Shown here one piece after another: positions 55,959-64,000 of a stretch of 64,000 nt of DNA (position 1 is its first letter; every line of letters starts with the position of its first letter). Both the position numbers and the translations under genes were made by a program. The notes below the pieces were generated by a model. That model was not told the origin of the DNA. It did no database searches and saw only the letters and a program-made list of their open reading frames with translations. Origin of the DNA: JBGPQJ01 sp963829485 (GTDB lineage Bacteria; Chloroflexota; Anaerolineae; Anaerolineales; Villigracilaceae); contig CAWHIK010000010.1 in NCBI GenBank assembly GCA_963829485.1, forward strand, positions 620,001-684,000, given 5' to 3'.

Positions 55959-56029
55959 TATGGCTTGGTCTGTGATGGTATACTCTGCTGGAAAGACTAA
56001 AATCACGTCCTTACAAATCCATTCCGATC

Positions 56030-56572
56030 ATGCCGAACCCAGAAGAAAAACAGGAACTCGATGGTTTACAGCGGCTCGATCCGCAGGTGATCAGTTCGAT
56101 TTTCGATCGCTATTTTCCCATTGTGTTCCGTTACGCCAGGTATCGCGTGAGTGATGTTGCCCAGGCGGAAGATATCGCAAGCGATGTTTTTGTCAGGCTG
56201 CTTGAGGCTGCACGGAATGGAAAGGGACCCGAATCCAATATCAAGGCGTGGCTGCTCGGTACAGCGTCTCATGCGGTCAACGATCACCATCGAGGCAAAT
56301 ACCGGCACCCGACAGAGGATATCTCCGAATCCATTCAAGACCATCAGGCTACTCCTGCCGAGACGTCCGAACACCGTGACCGGCAACGAAGGATCCGCAG
56401 GGCGATGGAACAATTGACACCCGAGCAGCAGCATGTGATCGCCCTTCGATTTGGGCAGGAGTTGTCTCTGGAAGAGACTGCTGTCATTTTGAAGAAGAAT
56501 GTGAATGCAGTTAAGCAGCTTCAGCTCCGTGCATTGGCTGCGCTAAATCGGCAGATGGATGAAACATTATGA
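56030..56572 (+). CDS. ECF-type RNA polymerase sigma factor
   Basis: The 180-aa product has sigma region 2 (SSIFDRYFPIVFRYARYRV, then AEDIASDVFVRLLEAA) and region 4 (LTPEQQHVIALRFGQELSLEETA, with a helix-turn-helix ending VKQLQLRALAALNRQ). Its promoter specificity is unknown. It overlaps the next gene by 4 bp (ATGA), a layout typical of sigma and regulator pairs. The initiation ATG has no strong Shine-Dalgarno. Confidence 0.92.
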   Translation: MPNPEEKQELDGLQRLDPQVISSIFDRYFPIVFRYARYRVSDVAQAEDIASDVFVRLLEAARNGKGPESNIKAWLLGTASHAVNDHHRGKYRHPTEDISESIQDHQATPAETSEHRDRQRRIRRAMEQLTPEQQHVIALRFGQELSLEETAVILKKNVNAVKQLQLRALAALNRQMDETL

Positions 56573-57782
56573 GTGACAACCTCTACACTATTCTGGATAA
56601 TTGCCTCACCATGCTGGATCAAGGTTCCGACCTGGAGTCCTGCCTGTCACGCTATCCGGAATATGCTGCCGAACTTCGTCCGCTCCTGCTGGCTTCATTG
56701 GATGCCGCGACGCTGGTCGATATAGATATTTCGCCGGAAGTAATCCGCAGGAACAAGTCCCGGGTTCTCAACACAGCCGCAGAGATGCGTGAACAAAAAG
56801 CTTCAAAAAAGGCGGTCTTTTTCCTTCCGGTCAGGCGAGTTTTTCGATTGAGCTTTGCTGCATTGATCACTCTGATCCTGATTGCCGGCATTGGTGGAAC
56901 AGGGTTGGTCCAGGCTTCCACGGTTTCGCTGCCAGGCGACCAGTTTTACCCCATTAAATTGACCTGGGAAAGCATCCTCTTGAAATTGGCGGTCTCCCAG
57001 GCGAACCGTGATGAACTCGAGGACCGCTTTGAGCAGGAACGTGTGGAGGAAATCGAGGGTCTTCTCACGGAAATGCGCTCTGAGAAGGTTAAGTTCTATG
57101 GCCAGGTGGAAGGCATCTTCCCTGACCAAATAATCGTTTCGGGGATCACAGTGTTGATCACGCCCGACACTAGGATCGATGGTGATGTCCTGATGAACAC
57201 GTGGGTGCGGGTGGAGGGACATACGACTTCAGCCGGGTCGGTTCGAGCTGAAAAAATAAAAGTTGAAAACAGTCAGGAACAAGGTGGAGTGGAAGATCAG
57301 GATTCATCTTCGAGCGGAGATGATACTCAAAAAGAAGGTGGCAAATCTGGAGATAATAGCCCCGACCCCATCTTCGTCTCCGGAAAATGAAGAAGAGGAT
57401 TCTCCGGAACCGGAACAAACCGAGGATCAAGCTACGAAGGGATCCGGTTCCGATGACGATCAAAAAACACCGAAGCCCATTTCGTTTGAAATTGAAGGGA
57501 CAGCAGCAAATTACAACGGCGGTACCCTATCGGTTGGGAATAAGTTGATCTTTATCGTCCCAGAGACTGAATTACGAGGCAACCTGGCAGACGGATCTCG
57601 CGTGTCGATTCGCGGATATGTGAACGAGGATGGTGCATTGATTGCTCTCCGAATTGAGGTGAAATCCAATCCAGATTCCGGAGGTAGCGGAGGCGGAAGT
57701 GGGGGAGGGTCGGGGAGACTCCGGCGGAGATGACGACGACCCCACAAAAACTCCCGATCCGGATGAGACCCCGGATGATTAA
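56569..57782 (+). CDS. DUF5667/DUF5666 membrane protein, putative sigma regulator, two frameshifts
   Basis: Repaired product is about 403 aa. Residues 1-50 (LDNCLTMLDQGSDLESCLSRYP...LRPLL) match a short Chloroflexota segment often found with sigma factors. One membrane helix lies near 92-112. An extracytoplasmic DUF5667 helix region follows (LPGDQFYPIKLTWESILLKL), then one DUF5666-like unit (about 165-230), a Ser/Asp/Glu linker, another DUF5666-like unit and a Gly/Ser/Asp-rich tail. Frames break at the C runs 57360-57369 and near the G runs 57701-57715. Removing one base at each leads to a tail GDSGGDDDDPTKTPDPDETPDD and stop TAA 57782. It is coupled to the sigma gene by ATGA. An anti-sigma role is inferred from position and topology; no zinc anti-sigma motif is visible. 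Confidence 0.75.
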
Positions 57783-57797
57783 GGAAAGCGATCTCCA

Positions 57798-57836
57798 AAG
57801 CAGCTGCGAAAAACCTTGTGCAGCTGCTTGATTTTT
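57798..57836 (+). terminator. Terminator of the sigma-regulator operon
   Basis: Perfect 10-bp inverted repeat (57798-57807 and 57820-57829) with a 12-nt loop and ATTTTT tail. Confidence 0.7.
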
Positions 57837-57917
57837 ACGTACTTAAGATGATTGCCTTTTTCTCCAAACTGGGGTAAATTTTGAAGAACCAATCCTTTAC
57901 TGAGGCTGACGACAATC

Positions 57918-60407
57918 ATGACATCATCATTCTATCTTGGACGGGTATTCGATCTTTCATCCGGAAAATTGTCAAAGGAAGATGTCCTTTATGACCCGGC
58001 GGATCTAACGACTCATGCAGTCGTAACCGGGATGACCGGATCAGGCAAAACGGGGTTGTGCATTGGCCTGATGGAAGAAGCGGCGCTGGAACAGATCCCA
58101 GCTTTGATCATCGATCCCAAGGGTGATTTGACCAACCTGTTATTGCACTTTCCGGATCTTCTCCCAACGGATTTTCAACCGTGGCTTGACGCCGAAATGG
58201 TGCGCAGACAAGGGAAAACGCTGGAGGCTGTGTCGGTCGAAACGGCTGATCTATGGAAGAAAGGTTTGTCAGAGTGGAGTATCACCTCTGACCGGCTTCG
58301 CGATTTGGCGGCTTCGGTTGATTTTTCAATATTCACTCCTGGCTCGGACGCTGGCAGGAGGGTCAGTATCCTCTCATCCTTTGAAGCTCCTTCCGTGCCC
58401 TGGGAAGGCAACAGTGAAATCCTTAGGGAGAAAATATCTGCCACTGTTACAGCTTTACTGGGACTTGTGGGATTCGATGATATTGACCCGGTCAGGTCGC
58501 GTGAACATATTTTGCTGGCGAATATTTTTGAAAATGCCTGGAGTCAGGGTAAAAACCTGGACCTGACTGAACTAATTCTGCAAACTCAAACACCGCCGTT
58601 TGAGAAACTGGGCGCATTTCCGGTCGAAACGTTTTTTCCTGAAAAAGATCGAATGTCATTGGCTATGAGCTTGAATAACATCCTGGCTTCTCCCAGCTTT
58701 GAATCCTGGCGCGAAGGTCACCCTCTGGATATCCAATCTTTGCTGTTCACACCGGATGGAAAAGCGCGGCATACCATTTTTTATATCGCCCACTTGTCGG
58801 ACACCGAGCGTATGTTCTTTGTCACTCTGCTTCTTTCCGCAGTGGAGACCTGGATGCGGACACAGGCGGGTTCGAGTTTCCTTCGCGCTTTGGTCTATTT
58901 TGATGAGATTTTTGGATACCTGCCTCCCGCTCGCAATCCTTCGAGCAAACAACCGTTGCTGCGCATGTTGAAACAAGCCCGCGCCTTTGGTGTTGGCCTT
59001 CTTCTAGCAACTCAAAACCCAGGAGATTTGGACTACAAAGCCCTTTCCAATACGGGAACGTGGTTCATTGGTAAATTGCAGACAGAATGGGACAAACAAC
59101 GCCTGCTGGATGGGCTCGAATCAATCAGCGGTGGTCTGAACCGGAAGGAAATTGACAAGGCTTTATCTTCCCTGGGAAAACGGGTTTTTCTTTTACATAA
59201 CGTACATGCCAAACGACCTTCTATTTTCCAGACTCGCTGGGCGATGAATTTCCTGGCAGGTCCATTGACGAGGACACATATTCCACTTCTAAATAAATTG
59301 GCTGGAGCAAGCGACGTGCCGGTGATCACTCCAGGAACTTCAGCAGCCATAGCGGGTTCATCATCGGTTGGCGCCGGAGCAGTGGTGGCTCCAAGGCAAC
59401 CCGTGAAAGGAAGTGTTTCCAAACCAACCCCGCCTGCAGGTGTGGATGAGTATTTCCTGCCGCTAAGTTTTTCGGTCACCGAGGCATTCAAGGCAGCTGC
59501 AGAACCGGTTCCAACCGACGCCAAATTGGAAGCTGTACTTTATCGTCCGGTTTTGTTGGCTTCTGCAAAGTCACGCATCCTTGAACGGAGATACGGGATC
59601 GATACAGAAATTGAGTCTCCGGTGCTTGTTGACAGCCCGGATAAGAATGGATTAATTAAATGGGATGACTTTCTTTACAAAGGACCCTCTCTCGCACAAT
59701 TGGAAAGGTCCCCGTCCCCTCAAGCTACGTTTGAATCCCTCTCCCTTCCATTCACCGATGCGAAATTGATCGCCTCCATGAGCCGTGATTTTATTGATTG
59801 GAATTACCGGACCGTGAAACTGACCATGCGGGAGAACAAGCTTCTTAAAGTTGTTGCCCGTCCAGGGATGACGCAGGCAGAATTCATGACCGAATGCACG
59901 GATGCTGCCCGTACCGGCCGCGATCTGGAATTGCAACGATCCTTATTGACCATCGATCGGCAGCTTGATTCATTGGAAAGAAAACTGGAAAAAGAACAGG
60001 CTGAATTGAAGAATGATCAGGAGGAATTGGACAGTCGCAAGATGGAACAGACCCATTCCATAGCAGAGAATGTTCTAGGTGTTTTCAGCAAGGGACGTAC
60101 CCGGAGGTTGAAGGGTGCAATAGCCAAGGGCAGGATGAAGGATCAAGCGGAGGCGGATGTCGAAGAATCGCGGATTTCCATCGACCAGTTGAAAGAGCAG
60201 ATCACAGACCTCCAAAAACAAAAAGAGCAGAAATCGCAGGAGATCACCGCAAGGTGGGGCGAGATGGTCGAAGAAGTCGAGGAGATATCCCTTACGCCAA
60301 AAAAGAGCAATATTTTCGTGGATCATTTTGGCATCGGCTGGATGCCGTTTTACCAGGTTAAATCCGGCGAGCGGACGATCGAATTGCCCGCGTTTGGGGG
60401 AGAATGA
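57918..60407 (+). CDS. HerA/VirB4-like ATPase with C-terminal coiled coil
   Basis: The 829-aa product is a HerA/DUF87-type P-loop ATPase: Walker A GMTGSGKTG at about residue 40, IIDPKGDLTN, Walker B LVYFDEIFGYLPP near 335, and LLLATQNPGDLDYKAL as a sensor-like motif with Gln. From about 660 to 790 a long charged coiled coil follows, and the last 40 residues form a small domain. Similar proteins may translocate DNA or remodel protein on DNA. No nurA or defence gene is adjacent, so the role is open. The start is ATG 57918. Confidence 0.8.
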   Translation: MTSSFYLGRVFDLSSGKLSKEDVLYDPADLTTHAVVTGMTGSGKTGLCIGLMEEAALEQIPALIIDPKGDLTNLLLHFPDLLPTDFQPWLDAEMVRRQGKTLEAVSVETADLWKKGLSEWSITSDRLRDLAASVDFSIFTPGSDAGRRVSILSSFEAPSVPWEGNSEILREKISATVTALLGLVGFDDIDPVRSREHILLANIFENAWSQGKNLDLTELILQTQTPPFEKLGAFPVETFFPEKDRMSLAMSLNNILASPSFESWREGHPLDIQSLLFTPDGKARHTIFYIAHLSDTERMFFVTLLLSAVETWMRTQAGSSFLRALVYFDEIFGYLPPARNPSSKQPLLRMLKQARAFGVGLLLATQNPGDLDYKALSNTGTWFIGKLQTEWDKQRLLDGLESISGGLNRKEIDKALSSLGKRVFLLHNVHAKRPSIFQTRWAMNFLAGPLTRTHIPLLNKLAGASDVPVITPGTSAAIAGSSSVGAGAVVAPRQPVKGSVSKPTPPAGVDEYFLPLSFSVTEAFKAAAEPVPTDAKLEAVLYRPVLLASAKSRILERRYGIDTEIESPVLVDSPDKNGLIKWDDFLYKGPSLAQLERSPSPQATFESLSLPFTDAKLIASMSRDFIDWNYRTVKLTMRENKLLKVVARPGMTQAEFMTECTDAARTGRDLELQRSLLTIDRQLDSLERKLEKEQAELKNDQEELDSRKMEQTHSIAENVLGVFSKGRTRRLKGAIAKGRMKDQAEADVEESRISIDQLKEQITDLQKQKEQKSQEITARWGEMVEEVEEISLTPKKSNIFVDHFGIGWMPFYQVKSGERTIELPAFGGE

Positions 60408-60470
60408 CAGGCGTTCTTTTCATTTGCGTTTAATCAAGCTCCATTACCATTTATATTCCGGTCTGGGGTT

Positions 60471-61061
60471 ATGGGAACCATTTTATTGATTCTTGCGTCA
60501 GCTCTTTGGGGATTTGTCCATTCCCTCACTGCTTCTTTAAAAACAAAGGAAGCGGTACGCCGCACTTTCGGTCACTCTGCGATGAATTGGTACAGGCTGG
60601 GCTATAATGTTTTTTCGGTAATTTCATTCCTGCCTCTGTTCATCCTTGCTGTGGTCCTTCCGGATCGGCTGCTCTACGTGATCCCGGATCCGTGGGCAGA
60701 GATCACGACAATCCTGCGATTAATGGCAGTGGTTGTCCTGTTTGTCGGAGTTATCCAGACCGATGTATGGTCCTTCCTGGGATTAAGACAGATCACAGGA
60801 GGGCAATCGGAAAGCACAATGGTGACCTCTGGACTTTACCGTTTTGTTCGCCATCCATTGTATTCTGCCGGTTTGGTGTTCATCTGGCTGACACCCGAAA
60901 TGTCCATTAATATGCTTGTGCTTTATTTCAGCCTGACGGTCTATATACTGATCGGAGCGTATTTTGAGGAACGGAAATTGATTCGGGAATTTGGGAAGTC
61001 TTACGAGGATTATCAGATGAAAACGCCGATGTTGGTGCCAGGAATTATTAGGCGTAAATGA
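60471..61061 (+). CDS. ICMT/PEMT-like membrane methyltransferase
   Basis: The 196-aa product has about five membrane helices and the conserved C-terminal block YRFVRHPLYSAGLVFIW with FEERKLIREFGKSYEDYQ, typical of isoprenylcysteine carboxyl methyltransferase or phospholipid methyltransferase families. The substrate is unknown; a lipid or quinone-like target is plausible. It is followed 16 bp later by the VanW gene on the same strand. Confidence 0.78.
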   Translation: MGTILLILASALWGFVHSLTASLKTKEAVRRTFGHSAMNWYRLGYNVFSVISFLPLFILAVVLPDRLLYVIPDPWAEITTILRLMAVVVLFVGVIQTDVWSFLGLRQITGGQSESTMVTSGLYRFVRHPLYSAGLVFIWLTPEMSINMLVLYFSLTVYILIGAYFEERKLIREFGKSYEDYQMKTPMLVPGIIRRK

Positions 61062-61077
61062 GATAAGATTGAACAAC

Positions 61078-62967
61078 ATGTCAACAACGACCTATTCAAG
61101 AAGAAACCCAGCTCACAAAACTGCCAACGCCATAGCGCAGATTTTTGGCATTCTGGTAAGTGGAACCATCCTTTTCCTGGTTGCATCCATACTTCTGGTG
61201 ATCGGGTATAACGCCTGGTATTTTGGCCGGATCTTCCCCGGCGTTCGGGTGACCGGCGTCGATGTCTCCGGGATGACTCCGGAGCAGGCTGAAATGAAAC
61301 TAAGCCAGGTTGTCCAATATCCCCTGACCGGAAAATTACTTCTTCGAGACGGACAGGATGCCTGGGTTGTCGCTCCTGCCCAAATGGGAATGTTATTCGA
61401 TCCCTCGGCTACCGCAGAAAACGCCTACCGGCTTGGGCGCTCAGGAGGCATCCTGGCGCTGCTTTCAGACCAGTTGTATGCCTTCCAATCGGGCATTGAC
61501 GTGGCTCCGGTGGTCATTCTTGATGAAAGGACCGCTTATCGTTTCCTTCAATCGCTTGCCGCTCAGGTGGACGTCTACCCTGTGGAAGCCACACTCGCGA
61601 TAGACGGATTGAATGTGCTCGCTAACCCCGGACAAATGGGTAGGCTGTTGAACGTCGATCAAACGCTCGAGGCTGTATCATCCCAGATGCAAACCTTCAC
61701 CGATGGAGAAGTCATGCTGGTCATGGATGACCGTTCTCCAGAGGTTCTCGATATCAGTAAACCTGCCGAAGCCGCTCGGCGAATCCTTCAGACACCGCTT
61801 AATGTTGTTTTGCCTAATCCCCAGCTGGGGGAACCGGGTCCCTGGCAGATCGACCCTGCCACCCTGTCGACGATGCTGACCATTGAAAAAATCAAGAATG
61901 ATAATGGAATAGTGGAATACAAGATTTTAGCCAGCGACCAGATGATTCGACCGTTTGTCCTGGGTATCGCCCGGGATTTGGACAAGCAGCCTAAAAATGC
62001 CCGATTTGTATTCAATGACACCACCAGGCAGCTGGAGGTCATTGAGCCGGCAATTATCGGACGGTCGGTGCGGGTGGATGAAACCATCGCAGCGATAAAT
62101 GATGCGCTCAATTCCGGCCAACAAACGGTGACCCTGACGGTGGATACGACAGAGCCCGCTGTCAAAAGCGACGCGACTGCGGCATCCCTAGGCATCACTG
62201 AAAATGTGATCACGTATTCTACTTATTTTCGCGGTTCGGGTCAGCCTCGCATCCAGAACATTAAAACAGCTGCCGAATCGTTTCACGGATTGCTGATCGC
62301 ACCCGGAGAGACATTCTCCATGGGTCAGGCGCTTGGCGATGTCAGTTTGGATAATGGGTATGCTGAGGCGTTGATCATTTATGGCAATAAAACCATCAAG
62401 GGTGTGGGAGGGGGCGTTTGCCAGGTCAGCACGACACTCTTCCGCTCCGCTTTCTTTGCCGGCTATCCGATCGTGGAACGGGCGGCTCATGCCTATCGTG
62501 TCTCCTATTATGAACAATCCGACAGCGGGATCAATACAAACCTGGCGGGACTGGATGCGACCGTTTACTTCCCGCTGGTTGACCTGAAATTCGTCAACGA
62601 CACACCCTATTGGTTGTTGATGGAAACGTATGTAAACGAAGGCGCTCGCCGCATAACCTGGAAATTCTATTCCACGAAAGACGGTCGTACGGTGGACTGG
62701 GAGACAACCGGTCCCATCAATCGCGTCGATGCGCCTGATCCTGTTTTTCAGGAGAATCCTGATTACGAACCGGGCGTTGTGAAGCAGACCGATTGGGCGG
62801 CTGAGGGAGCCGATGTACAGGTAGTCCGGAGGGTGAGTCGGGGCGGCCAGTTGATCAATCAGGACTATTTCAATACTCATTACGCCCCATGGCAGGCGGT
62901 CTGCGAATATGGTCCAGGTACAGACGATCCTGAACAACGAGCGGAAGACGAGGGGATATGTCAATAG
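61078..62967 (+). CDS. VanW-family protein with peptidoglycan-binding domains
   Basis: The 629-aa product has one N-terminal membrane anchor (about 25-50), then two repeats of a YoaR/PG_binding_4-like domain (GVRVTGVDVSGMTPEQAEMKL and similar), and a C-terminal VanW domain with FSMGQALGDVSLDNGYAEALI and GVGGGVCQVSTTLFRSAF. It probably lies outside the membrane and binds cell wall; VanW function is unknown. ATG 61078 is preferred to the TTG at 61069. Confidence 0.88.
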   Translation: MSTTTYSRRNPAHKTANAIAQIFGILVSGTILFLVASILLVIGYNAWYFGRIFPGVRVTGVDVSGMTPEQAEMKLSQVVQYPLTGKLLLRDGQDAWVVAPAQMGMLFDPSATAENAYRLGRSGGILALLSDQLYAFQSGIDVAPVVILDERTAYRFLQSLAAQVDVYPVEATLAIDGLNVLANPGQMGRLLNVDQTLEAVSSQMQTFTDGEVMLVMDDRSPEVLDISKPAEAARRILQTPLNVVLPNPQLGEPGPWQIDPATLSTMLTIEKIKNDNGIVEYKILASDQMIRPFVLGIARDLDKQPKNARFVFNDTTRQLEVIEPAIIGRSVRVDETIAAINDALNSGQQTVTLTVDTTEPAVKSDATAASLGITENVITYSTYFRGSGQPRIQNIKTAAESFHGLLIAPGETFSMGQALGDVSLDNGYAEALIIYGNKTIKGVGGGVCQVSTTLFRSAFFAGYPIVERAAHAYRVSYYEQSDSGINTNLAGLDATVYFPLVDLKFVNDTPYWLLMETYVNEGARRITWKFYSTKDGRTVDWETTGPINRVDAPDPVFQENPDYEPGVVKQTDWAAEGADVQVVRRVSRGGQLINQDYFNTHYAPWQAVCEYGPGTDDPEQRAEDEGICQ

Positions 62968-63031
62968 TCAGCCGGCATGGTAAAATTCGCTCTCGAAGGC
63001 AACCCTCTCTCTAAGAGAGAATTGAGGTGTT

Positions 63032-63250
63032 ATGGTAAGTAAAGACCTGTTGGATATATTACGTTGTCCGGCATGTGTTCGTGAAAAAGACGGTCTCCTG
63101 AAACTCTACAAAGATACATGGCTGATCTGCGGAGATTGTTCCCGAAAATATCCCATTGTTGACGATATCCCTGTGATGTTGATCGATGAAGGGGATAAAT
63201 GGGTGGAAACTGCTGAGGGTTCGCTGCCTATCCCTCCTCCATCAAGGTAG
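63032..63250 (+). CDS. Trm112-family zinc-ribbon protein
   Basis: The 72-aa product has LLDILRCPAC and LICGDCSRKYPIVDDIPVML, a four-Cys zinc ribbon typical of Trm112/YcaR-like small proteins that bind and stabilise methyltransferases. The length is normal. It overlaps nothing but is followed 1 nt later by the HEAT-repeat gene, so the two are probably co-expressed. Confidence 0.88.
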   Translation: MVSKDLLDILRCPACVREKDGLLKLYKDTWLICGDCSRKYPIVDDIPVMLIDEGDKWVETAEGSLPIPPPSR

Positions 63251-63251
63251 A

Positions 63252-63827
63252 ATGACCGAATTAGATTTGCTTTTGGAGAATCTTGTCTCCGGAGATGACG
63301 AGCTCGCTGAAGATTCTGTCAGGCAACTTGTGACTAGGAGAGAAGAAGCTACCCCTCGATTGTTGGAATTACGAAATTCATCTCATATGGATACCCGCTG
63401 GTGGGCTTATTGCGCATTAGGACAGATGCCTGATGCAGATGCAAGTTGGTTTCTGCCGGGACTGGATGATCCTACATCGGAAGTGCGGGAATGCGCAGCG
63501 ATGGCGTTGTGTCATAATCCGGACTCGTCTGCAATCCCGAATTTAATCGAAGCTCTCGAAGATCAAGACAGGATGGTTGCCACGCTTTCCGGGCGTGTGC
63601 TTGTTGAAATTGGAAACGATGCTGTTCCGGATTTGATCAATATCCTCGAAACTGGCACTCCGTCCGCGCGAATAGAAGCCGCTCGAGCCTTGTCCGATAT
63701 CCGGGATCCGCGTGCCATCCCTGTATTTATGACTGCCCTGGATTCGGACTCGGAACTGGTCAAGTTCTGGGCTGAACAGGGACTTCAAAACCTTGGTTCT
63801 GAGATGGTCTATTTCAAGCCGGGTTAA
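63252..63827 (+). CDS. HEAT-repeat protein
   Basis: The 191-aa product consists of about five HEAT/PBS-lyase-like helical repeats, for example PTSEVRECAAMALCHNPDSS and DPRAIPVFMTALDSDSELVK. These form a scaffold for protein or cofactor binding. ATG 63252 follows the Trm112 stop by 1 nt; the longer frame from 63186 overlaps Trm112 and is not favoured. A partner for Trm112 or another protein-binding role is inference. Confidence 0.8.
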   Translation: MTELDLLLENLVSGDDELAEDSVRQLVTRREEATPRLLELRNSSHMDTRWWAYCALGQMPDADASWFLPGLDDPTSEVRECAAMALCHNPDSSAIPNLIEALEDQDRMVATLSGRVLVEIGNDAVPDLINILETGTPSARIEAARALSDIRDPRAIPVFMTALDSDSELVKFWAEQGLQNLGSEMVYFKPG

Positions 63828-63853
63828 CTTATCAAAGTGATAAATAATAAATT

Positions 63854-64000
63854 ATGAAACTAAACTGGAAGCACTACACAATAATTGCTATGGCTCTCAT
63901 ACTTGCTGTCGCAGGATTTTTCCTGATGAGAGGTGTGATCGTATCCTGGTCGTTGACGGATCTTCCGGGCATTGCGATAGTTGACAACAATCCGGTTGAC
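63854..64000 (+). CDS. Membrane or exported protein, cut by the window edge
   Basis: An open frame from ATG 63854 runs 49 codons to the end without a stop. It begins MKLNWKHYTII and contains one hydrophobic helix (about residues 9-27), so a signal anchor is likely. The downstream sequence is missing and the family cannot be named. Confidence 0.6.
   Translation, partial: MKLNWKHYTIIAMALILAVAGFFLMRGVIVSWSLTDLPGIAIVDNNPVD

Overview
The window is ordinary bacterial chromosome, densely coded on both strands, with no phage, IS, integron or CRISPR signature. The gene style points to Chloroflexota, probably class Anaerolineae: DUF5666/DUF5667 proteins beside an ECF sigma factor, many threonine/proline-rich lipoproteins, a GAF-rich HD-GYP sensor, paired FemAB proteins in a polysaccharide locus, an ADP-forming acyl-CoA synthetase, and C45 and VanW families. 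This placement is inference from gene content; there is no rRNA in the window.

Layout. 1-9.8 kb: small membrane protein, tyrS, a very large REC-REC-PAS-GAF-HD-GYP sensor with a stand-alone receiver, a C45 hydrolase, a Phe-Gly-Cys tRNA operon on the minus strand, a small secreted protein, ridA. 9.8-19.3 kb: OmpR-type two-component pair, then a tightly coupled polysaccharide/envelope operon (GT2, polyprenyl glycosylphosphotransferase, epimerase, CapD-type dehydratase, two FemAB proteins). 19.3-30.7 kb: D-cysteine desulfhydrase-like enzyme, ADP-forming acyl-CoA synthetase with nitroreductase, selA-M24 peptidase-tsaD-lipoyl/PglD fusion, leucyl aminopeptidase. 30.8-41 kb: lipoproteins around recA, divergent serC and serA-DUF1015, RluA-type pseudouridine synthase, MerR-TipAS regulator. 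41-49.8 kb: kynureninase, two exported proteins, thiolase-HBD-GMC oxidoreductase operon, AlkD, HIT protein. 49.9-64 kb: xseAB, DUF212 membrane protein, murJ, phospholipase D-like lipoprotein, DUF5666 lipoprotein, ECF sigma with its DUF5667/DUF5666 partner, HerA-like ATPase, methyltransferase-like membrane protein, VanW protein, Trm112-like protein, HEAT-repeat protein, and a truncated membrane protein at the edge.

The most important cross-cutting observation is that nine genes are split by twelve single-base frameshifts, eleven of them net insertions and most placeable in short homopolymers. They include tyrS and tsaD, which are normally essential and single copy. Removing or adding one base restores complete family-length proteins in every case. 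I therefore annotate these as single genes and regard sequencing or assembly indels as the likeliest cause. The most interesting biology is the ECF sigma/DUF5667-DUF5666 module with its four-unit DUF5666 lipoprotein, the lipoyl-E3-binding-PglD fusion, the giant HD-GYP sensor, and the MerR-TipAS promoter with a 19-bp spacer that predicts a leaderless mRNA.
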